From: JBQTIY01 sp052387675
GTDB taxonomy: Bacteria; Planctomycetota; B15-G4
Reading direction: 5' to 3'
Assembly (NCBI GenBank): GCA_052387675.1
Contig: JBQTIY010000001.1
Span: 1-64,000 of the forward strand
Length of the DNA: 64,000 nucleotides
Both the position numbers and the translations under genes were made by a program. The notes beneath the pieces were generated by a model. The model made no database searches. It saw only the letters and a program-made list of their open reading frames with translations, and had not been told where the DNA came from. Position 1 is the stretch's first letter. Each line of letters begins with the position of its first letter. Positions 1 through 6,796 of the stretch are shown in pieces.

Positions 1-1724
1 TGCCCCTCGAGAAACCGCGCATCAAGCTCCTCCAGAAGTCTCAGGCCTTCTGGAAGCTGCTCGGCGACCGGCACATCTTCAGCATCATCCAGCGGGTCCC
101 GATCACCTTCCCTCCGGTCCCCTTCCGCGGCCTCCTCCTCTCCGGGATGTGCGTGCCCGACCTGCGCGGGAGCCAGGGCACCTTCAGCTTCTTCAGCACC
201 AGGCAGGACGAGCACGGTCATGCGGTCCGCACGGGCGGAGAGCAGACCGTCCTCCGCCGGCACGGGAACCGGATCCGCACCCGCATCGTGGGCCCCGAGA
301 ACAGCATGCTGCGCTCCGGGGGCCGGATGACGCTCCCCATGACGATCGTCGTGGCGGAGAACGGCCGGCAGGTCCACGTCGAGATCGAGGGCAGCGCTCC
401 CTTCGACCTGCCGCTCCGCACCTACTCGCCCTGGGTGAAGCTCGTCTTCCGTCCGGGGCTCCATGTCAAGGTCCACGGCATCGCCCGCTTCTACCTGAAC
501 TCCGTGGAGCCCGAGGTCGAGCTCTACATGACGCCGATCCACATCGACCCGGAGAATCCGGCGATGCCGATCAGTCATCCCAGCGTCTACGCCGTGTACT
601 TGGCCAAGAAGCTGGGGCCCTACGCCACGCTGGGCCTGGCCGAGGACACTTGGGCGCTCAACGAGCGCGTGATCGACGAGCAGGCCTTCTACGACCAGGC
701 GCTGATCATCTGCGAGGAGCGCGAGCGCATGCTGCTCGACGCGCTGGAGAAGACTCGCAAGGGCCTCGTGACCTGCGTCTTCGACACGACCGACCGCGTG
801 CAGCACATGTTCTATCGCTATCTCGATCCCACCCACCCGGCCAATGCCGGCAAGGACACCGAGCAGCACAAGGACGCCATCACGGCGATCTACCAGCGCA
901 TGGATGCGCTGCTGGGCCGGCTGAAGGCGCAGATCGACGATCCGGACACCGCCTTCCTGGTGATGTCCGACCACGGCTTCACCAACTTCCGCCGCGGCGT
1001 AAATCTCAATGCTTGGCTGCGCGAGCAGGGCTGGCTGCACCTCAAGCCCGGCCACGAGACCAGCGGCGACTGGTTCGAGCACGTGGACTGGAGCCGCACC
1101 AAGGCCTTCAGCCTCGGGCTCACCGGCATGTTCATCAATCGCAAGGGCCGCGAGGCCAGCGGCATCGTGACCGAGGGCGCCGAGTACCGGGAGCTGATCG
1201 CCGAGATCATGGCGCGCCTGAAGGGCCTCGTCGATCCGCAGACCGGCCGCCGCTGCGTGCTGGACGTCTTCGCTTCGGCGCAGTTCTTCGACGGCCCCTA
1301 CCGCATGGATGCACCCGACCTCATCGTGGGCTACGACGGCGGCTATCGAAACTCCTGGGACTGCGCTACCGGTGCCGTGCCGCGCGAGGTCTTCTCCGAC
1401 AACACCAAGAGCTGGAGCGGCGACCACTGCGTGGATCCGCGCATCGTGCCCGGCGTGCTGTTCAGCAACCTGCCGCTTACGGCCGAGGCGCCGAGCATTC
1501 TGGACCTCGCGCCCTCGGTCATGCGGCTCTTTGGGCAGCAGCCGCCCAAGTACATGCAGGGCCGGCCGATCTTTGCAGCGCAGGGCGAGCCCGAGGGCAC
1601 GGTGCGCGGCCCGCTCGACCCGGCCAGCCTGAATCAGTCTGGCGTCGCGCCGCTGGCGCGCGCCGTGCCTGAAGGCAGTGCGCCCCCGGTGCGCAAGGCC
1701 ATCGTGGCGAGTCCGAAGTCATGA
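1..1724 (+). CDS. Alkaline-phosphatase-superfamily (type I phosphodiesterase-like) protein, 5' partial
   Basis: The frame is open from the window edge (first full codon at 3), so the true start and the N-terminal metal/nucleophile region lie outside. What remains shows the C-terminal half of a type I phosphodiesterase/nucleotide pyrophosphatase fold: a D-T-T-D-R-V-Q-H-M-F segment and the metal-ligand motif MSDHGF followed by NLNAWLREQGWL, then a late GDHC segment. The ATG at 147 is only an internal methionine, because homologous-looking sequence (PITFPPVPFRG) continues upstream of it. The family hydrolyses phosphodiesters, pyrophosphates or phosphonates; the substrate here is unknown. Its stop overlaps the next gene's ATG (ATGA), and the two proteins are paralogous, sharing the SDHGF and NAWLR-type motifs. 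No signal peptide can be judged because the N-terminus is missing. Confidence 0.85.
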   Translation, partial: PLEKPRIKLLQKSQAFWKLLGDRHIFSIIQRVPITFPPVPFRGLLLSGMCVPDLRGSQGTFSFFSTRQDEHGHAVRTGGEQTVLRRHGNRIRTRIVGPENSMLRSGGRMTLPMTIVVAENGRQVHVEIEGSAPFDLPLRTYSPWVKLVFRPGLHVKVHGIARFYLNSVEPEVELYMTPIHIDPENPAMPISHPSVYAVYLAKKLGPYATLGLAEDTWALNERVIDEQAFYDQALIICEERERMLLDALEKTRKGLVTCVFDTTDRVQHMFYRYLDPTHPANAGKDTEQHKDAITAIYQRMDALLGRLKAQIDDPDTAFLVMSDHGFTNFRRGVNLNAWLREQGWLHLKPGHETSGDWFEHVDWSRTKAFSLGLTGMFINRKGREASGIVTEGAEYRELIAEIMARLKGLVDPQTGRRCVLDVFASAQFFDGPYRMDAPDLIVGYDGGYRNSWDCATGAVPREVFSDNTKSWSGDHCVDPRIVPGVLFSNLPLTAEAPSILDLAPSVMRLFGQQPPKYMQGRPIFAAQGEPEGTVRGPLDPASLNQSGVAPLARAVPEGSAPPVRKAIVASPKS

Positions 1725-3919
1725 GACTCAGCGCGCTCATTCTCGCAGCGGCTGTCGCGCTACCAGCGGCAGGCGTTGCGGCTCCTGTTCCCGCACCGCT
1801 GCCAGCACCCGCTCCTTCCCCTCTCGCCAATGATGACGCGCCGGCGAGGCCCGGCGTCTTCGTGCTCGGCATTGACGGGCTCGACCCCGTGATCCTGCAG
1901 CGCCTCATGGACGCCGGCCAGTTGCCGAATTTCGCGCGCCTCGCCGCTGAAGGCACCTTTCAGCCGCTGGGCAGCGTGAATCCGCCGCAGAGCCCAGTGG
2001 CCTGGAGCAGCTTCGTCACCGGCCTCGATCCGGGCGGGCACGGCATCTTCGACTTCATTCATCGGGATCCGAAGAGCTACCTGGCCATCAGCTCGGCCAC
2101 GGCGCCGCCCAGCGGCGAACATCCGCCCACGCTGGAACTCTTCGGCTACGTCTTCCCGCTAGGTGGTGAAGAGGTGCCCAATGCGCGCAGCGGCGCGCCT
2201 TTCTGGGACCGCCTGCAGGCCGCCGGCATCCCGGCCGAGGTCTATCGCATGCCGGGCAACTTCCCCGTGCCGACGAGTGAGGCGCTCACACTCTCCGGCA
2301 TGGGCACGGTGGACATGCGCGGCCAGTACGGACTGTTCACCTGGTACACCAACGACGCCTTCACGGTGCGCTCGGACAAGGGCGAACTGGAGATTGTCAC
2401 GCTGGAAGACGAGGACCTGGACGGCCGCGCCGACACGGCGCGCAGCCGCCTCAAGGGGCCGCCTGACATCTTCCGCCTGCAGCCGGGCCAAGTGCCGGGC
2501 CGCGAGGACTACCTCTCCGTGCCGGTCACCTTCCATCTCGACCCAGAAGAGGACGTGCTCCTCGTGCGCGCCGGCTCAGCCGAGGCCGTGGTGCGCGAGG
2601 GCGAGTTCAGCGAGTGGCTGCAGGTCAGCTTCGATGCCCTGCCGGCCGGGCTGATGCCCATGACCGGCATCGTGCGTTTCTACGCCAAGGAGCTGCGGCC
2701 AAACTTCCGCGTCTACGCCACGCCGGTGAACATCGATCCGACGGCGCCCACGCTGCCGATCGCCACGCCCGACGGGGCCGCCGAGGCTCTGGCCGAGGCC
2801 GTGGGTTTCTATTGGACGCAGGGTTTCCCCGAGGAAATCAACGCGCTGAAGGCCGGGCTCTTCAACGACGATGACTACGCCGTGCAGATCGCGTACGTGC
2901 ACGAAGAGGCCGGGCACGTCCTGGATGAGGCACTGCGGCGCTTCCAGCCCGGCTCGGCCAGCTTCGTCTATCTCTCGGACATCGACTTGCAGTGCCACAT
3001 GCTCTGGCGGCACGGCGATCCCAAGACGCCGCAGGCGCCGCGCCATCCCGGCTGGGACAGTGAGTTCTCCGAGCGCCACGCCCTGGATATCGAGCAGCAC
3101 TACCGCAACGCCGACGCGCTGCTCGGACGCACGCGCGCCGCGCTGCCTCAGGACACGCTACTCATCGCGATGAGCGACCACGGCTTTCAGACGCAGACGC
3201 GGCAGTTCCACCTGAATGCCTGGCTGCGCGACGAGGGCTATCTCGTGCTGCGCGACAAATCGCAGGACGAGCCGGACTCCGGCGTCACGGCTGCGCCCAG
3301 CGACACTCTCGGCCAACTCGGCTATGTCGGCACGCAGCAGCCCGGCGGATCGCCCGTCGTGGGCAAGCTGGCGACGCCCACCAACGCTGACACCGGCGAG
3401 CTCGACTTCGAGCGCTCCGACATCGACTGGTCTGCCACCCGCGCCTATGGACTGGGTTTCAACAGCCTCTACCTCAACCGGCGTGGACGCGAAGTGCGCG
3501 GCATTGTCGGCGAGGACCAGGCCGACGCCTTGATGGCCGAGATCGCCGCCAAGCTGGTCGCGCTACGCGACCCGCAAGGCGGCGCGCAGGTGGTGCTGCG
3601 CGTCGACCGCGCGACGGACATCTACGCTCCTGACCGGCTCGCCGAGGCCCCCGACCTGCTCGTCGGCTACGACGCCGGCTACGGCTGCTCGGATGAATCG
3701 ACCCTGGGCGAAATCACCGTCGCTCAGTTCAGCGACAATCTGCGCGGCTTCACCGGCAATCACCTCATGGCGCCCGAGCTCGTGCCCGGCTGCCTGCTGG
3801 TGAACCGGAAACTGCCGGGCAGCGGCCACGACTTGATGGACCTGACCGCCACGCTGCTCGACTATTTTGGCGTGCCGCTCGGCGAAGGCATGAAGGGACG
3901 ATCGATCCTGCAACCGTGA
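1721..3919 (+). CDS. Secreted alkaline-phosphatase-superfamily (type I phosphodiesterase-like) protein
   Basis: 732 aa with a clear signal peptide (MRLSALILAAAVALPAAGVAA) and a proline/alanine-rich linker, then the superfamily core. GIDGLDP (about residue 51) supplies the first metal-binding Asp. PVAWSSFVTG holds the Ser/Thr nucleophile region and is followed by GGHGIFDFIHRDP. A central D-I-D-L-Q-C-H-M-L-W stretch, MSDHGF and a late TGNH motif complete the metal ligands. The protein is therefore a probably active extracytoplasmic hydrolase; the real substrate (nucleotide, phosphonate, lipid headgroup) cannot be told. The ATG overlaps the stop of the upstream paralogue, so the two are translationally coupled. 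They may be a tandem duplication in which this copy is exported. Confidence 0.9.
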   Translation: MRLSALILAAAVALPAAGVAAPVPAPLPAPAPSPLANDDAPARPGVFVLGIDGLDPVILQRLMDAGQLPNFARLAAEGTFQPLGSVNPPQSPVAWSSFVTGLDPGGHGIFDFIHRDPKSYLAISSATAPPSGEHPPTLELFGYVFPLGGEEVPNARSGAPFWDRLQAAGIPAEVYRMPGNFPVPTSEALTLSGMGTVDMRGQYGLFTWYTNDAFTVRSDKGELEIVTLEDEDLDGRADTARSRLKGPPDIFRLQPGQVPGREDYLSVPVTFHLDPEEDVLLVRAGSAEAVVREGEFSEWLQVSFDALPAGLMPMTGIVRFYAKELRPNFRVYATPVNIDPTAPTLPIATPDGAAEALAEAVGFYWTQGFPEEINALKAGLFNDDDYAVQIAYVHEEAGHVLDEALRRFQPGSASFVYLSDIDLQCHMLWRHGDPKTPQAPRHPGWDSEFSERHALDIEQHYRNADALLGRTRAALPQDTLLIAMSDHGFQTQTRQFHLNAWLRDEGYLVLRDKSQDEPDSGVTAAPSDTLGQLGYVGTQQPGGSPVVGKLATPTNADTGELDFERSDIDWSATRAYGLGFNSLYLNRRGREVRGIVGEDQADALMAEIAAKLVALRDPQGGAQVVLRVDRATDIYAPDRLAEAPDLLVGYDAGYGCSDESTLGEITVAQFSDNLRGFTGNHLMAPELVPGCLLVNRKLPGSGHDLMDLTATLLDYFGVPLGEGMKGRSILQP

Positions 3920-3991
3920 AGACCTAGAACCCGGGACCGCGGCGGATCAACCGTTTGGCGCCGGGCCAGTAACCAACCTAAGGAGATCAGC

Positions 3992-4186
3992 ATGTTCGGT
4001 GGCGGCAAAGTGAAGCTCGACAAGGACCTCGTAGCGCGCCTGAAGAAGGTGTCCGACACGGCCGGCTATGCCACCGTGGAGGAGTTCATCACTCACATCC
4101 TCGAGAAGGAACTGCAGCAGTTCGAGGACGCCGAGAGCGACGAGGACATCAAGAACAAGCTGCGCGGCCTGGGATACATCAGTTAG
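3992..4186 (+). CDS. Small ribbon-helix-helix-like protein
   Basis: 64 aa, preceded by an excellent ribosome binding site (AAGGAG near 3980). The layout is a short strand (KVKL), a helix (KDLVARLKKVSDTAGYA) and a second helix (TVEEFITHILEKEL), which matches the CopG/Arc ribbon-helix-helix pattern. An acidic tail follows, ending LRGLGYIS. RHH proteins normally bind DNA as dimers, so this could be a local regulator. However, the acidic tail and the setting between phosphodiesterase genes and a membrane protein would also fit a protein-protein adaptor. No toxin partner is visible next to it. The gene is credible because of the RBS, the codon usage and the spacing within the run; the function is inference. 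Confidence 0.7.
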   Translation: MFGGGKVKLDKDLVARLKKVSDTAGYATVEEFITHILEKELQQFEDAESDEDIKNKLRGLGYIS

Positions 4187-4212
4187 CCCGGCACCGTGCC
4201 AAGTCCGACCCG

Positions 4213-5103
4213 ATGCATAGCTTCAACTCAGTCTCGACCGCGGTCTTCGATCTGCTGCTGGCGCCCTTCGGCGGCAGCGCGGATTGGCACGTCGCCGTGT
4301 CGCTGCTCTTCTGGTCGGTGGCCTTCGGCATGCTGGCGCTGCTGGCCTTCAAGTACTGCAGCCATCAGGCCGCGATCGCGCGCACCAAGAACCTGATCAA
4401 GGTCCATCTGCTCGAGATCCGGCTCTTTCAGGATGATCTGCTCGGCGTGGTCGCAGCCACCGGCAAGATCCTGCTGCGCAACGCGCTGTACATCGGGCAC
4501 AACCTGCTGCCCATGGTGGTCATGGCCGCGCCCATGATTGCGCTCTTGGCGCAGATCGAAGCGCGCTATGCCTTCGCACCCGTGCCGCCGGGCTCGGTGG
4601 TGCTGCTCAAGGCTCAGCTCGACCGCTCGGTCACCACGGAGCCGGCCACGGAGGTGAGCCTGGAGCTGCCGCCCGGCGTCGTGCTCGATGCACCGCCCGT
4701 GCGCACCGCGCAGGGCGAGGCGGTCTGGCGACTGCGGGCCGAAGGCGAAGGCGACCATGTCCTGCGTCTGCGCGTGGGCGCCGACGGCCCGGTGATCGAG
4801 AAGGGACTCTTCGTCGGCGGCGAGCCGCGCAAGGTGCCCGTACTGCGCACCAAGGGCTGGGAGGCTCTGCTCTATCCCGGCGAGGCCGTCATGCCCTCCG
4901 ACTCACCCTTCGAGAGCATCGCCCTCTCTTCTTTCCGTCCGGCCGAGCAGACCGGACGGCCGGCGGGCGCCGCGCCGCGCGGCTATCCCGAGCGCCAACT
5001 GGATTACCTGCCGGATGGCGAGCTGGGCGTGATGGTGACCTTCCTGGTCATCTCCATCGCTGCGGGCTTCGCGCTCAAGGGCGTCTTCAAGGTGACCTTC
5101 TAG
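4213..5103 (+). CDS. Three-helix membrane protein with an extracytoplasmic domain
   Basis: 296 aa, not confidently recognised. A first hydrophobic helix lies at about residues 28-48, followed by a charged cytoplasmic-looking stretch (ARTKNLIKVHLLEIRLFQDD). A second hydrophobic region runs at about 90-115 (NLLPMVVMAAPMIALLAQI), then a roughly 150-residue beta-rich soluble region that resembles an Ig-like or adhesion fold (LELPPGV, LRLRVGADG). A third helix lies close to the C-terminus (VMVTFLVISIAAGFAL). TM, amphipathic/coiled segment and TM is the topology of Oxa1/YidC/EMC3-type insertases, which is only a structural suggestion. It closes the run with the two phosphodiesterases and the RHH-like gene and probably works with them at the membrane. 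Confidence 0.75.
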   Translation: MHSFNSVSTAVFDLLLAPFGGSADWHVAVSLLFWSVAFGMLALLAFKYCSHQAAIARTKNLIKVHLLEIRLFQDDLLGVVAATGKILLRNALYIGHNLLPMVVMAAPMIALLAQIEARYAFAPVPPGSVVLLKAQLDRSVTTEPATEVSLELPPGVVLDAPPVRTAQGEAVWRLRAEGEGDHVLRLRVGADGPVIEKGLFVGGEPRKVPVLRTKGWEALLYPGEAVMPSDSPFESIALSSFRPAEQTGRPAGAAPRGYPERQLDYLPDGELGVMVTFLVISIAAGFALKGVFKVTF

Positions 5104-5108
5104 CGCGA

Positions 5109-5125
5109 CTGCGCGCGTGGCGCAG
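5109..5125. terminator. Hairpin between convergent genes
   Basis: CTGCGC-GCGTG-GCGCAG forms a 6-bp GC stem with a 5-nt loop in the 30-nt gap between convergent stops. There is no T-run on either side, so this is only a candidate bidirectional terminator. Confidence 0.35.
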
Positions 5126-5133
5126 GTGAACGA

Positions 5134-6756
5134 CTAGCGCGCTTCAGCGCGTTTCAGCAGCAGAATCCGCGTTCGGCCCAGTGCGGCTGTCGCGCCGGGC
5201 AGGACAGACAACAGACGGCCCAGCGCTGCGGCCGCGCGCACAACGGCTCGCCGCAGGCCGCGCATGTTGCGCGTGCGGTGCTCGACTTCCGAGCGTGAGG
5301 GCACGACGTCTTCGCTCCACGACTGCACGATGCGGAACCCTGCGGCCTGCACGAGCCGCTGCACTTCGCCGGGATCAAGCGCTTCCCACGGACCCAAGTT
5401 CGGGTCGGGCGCCAGCACGTACTCCACGCCGCCGGGTCCGCCCCGACGGCGGTGCAGCCACTCGGCCATGCGGTGGAAGCTGCGCCGGCTGACAAACTGC
5501 AGCAGCAGCGCGCCCTCGGGCTTCAGCAACTGGTGCAGCGCGGCGAGCAAAAGCTGGCGCTCGTTAGGCGGCAGCGCCTCCAGGCGATGCAGCATGGTCA
5601 TGCGGTCGAACACTGAGTCGGGCAATTCTTCGAGGCGAGTTGGATCGTAGACCAGCGGCTGGCACTGCACGCCGGCAGGGCAGCGGCGCGCAGCGAACTC
5701 CGCCACGGCCGTGCTGAGTTCGAGCACGGCCCAGCGATGGTCTTGATGCTGACGCGCCATCGCGCCGGTGAAGGCGCCGTGCACGGGCAAGACATCCAGC
5801 CAGCGTGGCGTAGAGTCTGCGGCCGGCGCGGCGAGAGTTCCCGGCGTAGCGCCCGCGGCGGGCGCAGCGCTCGGAGCAGGGGTATCGCAGCGCGGCGCGA
5901 GGCGCAGTGCCGCGGCCAACGCAGCCTCCAGCTCCCAGGGCCGGCTCTTGTTGTAACGATTGCCATTGAGCACGCGCGCGTGCTGGTAATCGCGGATCAG
6001 ATCCAGGCCCCAGTCGGCCGGCCGCGGCGAACTGGGAATGGGCCGCCCGGCGAAGTGGTTCCAGTGCACCACATGTTCGAAGGAGCGCCGGCGCGGCGCG
6101 ACCGTGGGATAGACCTTGGGCCAGCCCACGGCCAAGGCAGCGACCACTTCGCGATCGGCCGGCAGGCCCAGGATGCGCCCCACCTCCTCGCGCGGTCCGA
6201 GCTGGTTGATCCAAAACGTGCCGATGCCGAGCACGTGCGCCGCCAGTGACATGTTCATCAGTGCAGCGGCGGCCGACTGCACATTGGCCTGCCCCTCTTC
6301 GCTGTACTCCTTGCCATAGGCCACGAAGATCGTGACCGGCGCGGTGAGCACCTGCAGCGAGAGCCGGCCGAGCTGCTCGCGCTGCTCGGGCTCGTCGACG
6401 ACCACGAAGTCCCACATCTGCAGATTGCAGGACGTGGGCGCGATGAGCGCAGCGTCGAGCAGCTCCAGGACAATCTCACGCGGCACGGGCCGGGCTGGAT
6501 CGAAGCGGCGCGTGGTGCGCCGCGTGTAGAGCGCGCGCCAGAAGTCCTGGCTCGGGCGGTTCGCCAGCCGGCCCCGCTCCGCCCCGGCCGGCGGCGGATC
6601 GGGCAGCGGCTCGCCCGCTTCGTCAGCGGGCGGCTGGCTCACGCGGTGCGTGCCGGCGATGCGCGCCGCCGCAGCAATGGCCTCTGGGCTGGGGCCGCGC
6701 GTCACCTGCGCATCGGGCCCGGTGGTGGCTTCAGGCAGCGGATCGGGCTCGCTCAT
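5134..6756 (-). CDS. Nitroreductase-family domain fused to a methyltransferase-like domain
   Basis: 540 aa. After a disordered, proline-rich N-terminus (about 1-65), residues 68-260 form a nitroreductase domain: an FMN-phosphate-binding arginine cluster (YTRRTTRRFDP), the APTSCNLQMWDFVVVD segment, and a C-terminal GWPKVYP. After an alanine-rich linker (about 290-315), the remainder resembles a class I SAM-methyltransferase: a WLDVLPVHG-type start, VFDRMTMLHRLEALP, a LLKPEGALLLQF strand-turn and a C-terminal helix. The SAM-binding GxGxG loop is not clearly preserved, so activity of that half is uncertain. It is the last gene of the operon that follows the long GreA gene (40-nt gap). The nitroreductase fold reduces nitro groups, quinones or flavins with NAD(P)H; the substrate here is unknown. 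Confidence 0.8.
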   Translation of the reverse strand: MSEPDPLPEATTGPDAQVTRGPSPEAIAAAARIAGTHRVSQPPADEAGEPLPDPPPAGAERGRLANRPSQDFWRALYTRRTTRRFDPARPVPREIVLELLDAALIAPTSCNLQMWDFVVVDEPEQREQLGRLSLQVLTAPVTIFVAYGKEYSEEGQANVQSAAAALMNMSLAAHVLGIGTFWINQLGPREEVGRILGLPADREVVAALAVGWPKVYPTVAPRRRSFEHVVHWNHFAGRPIPSSPRPADWGLDLIRDYQHARVLNGNRYNKSRPWELEAALAAALRLAPRCDTPAPSAAPAAGATPGTLAAPAADSTPRWLDVLPVHGAFTGAMARQHQDHRWAVLELSTAVAEFAARRCPAGVQCQPLVYDPTRLEELPDSVFDRMTMLHRLEALPPNERQLLLAALHQLLKPEGALLLQFVSRRSFHRMAEWLHRRRGGPGGVEYVLAPDPNLGPWEALDPGEVQRLVQAAGFRIVQSWSEDVVPSRSEVEHRTRNMRGLRRAVVRAAAALGRLLSVLPGATAALGRTRILLLKRAEAR

Positions 6757-6796
6757 GGCCGGCCGTGTCCGAGGGCGCAGCGCCCCGGGCTCGCCA

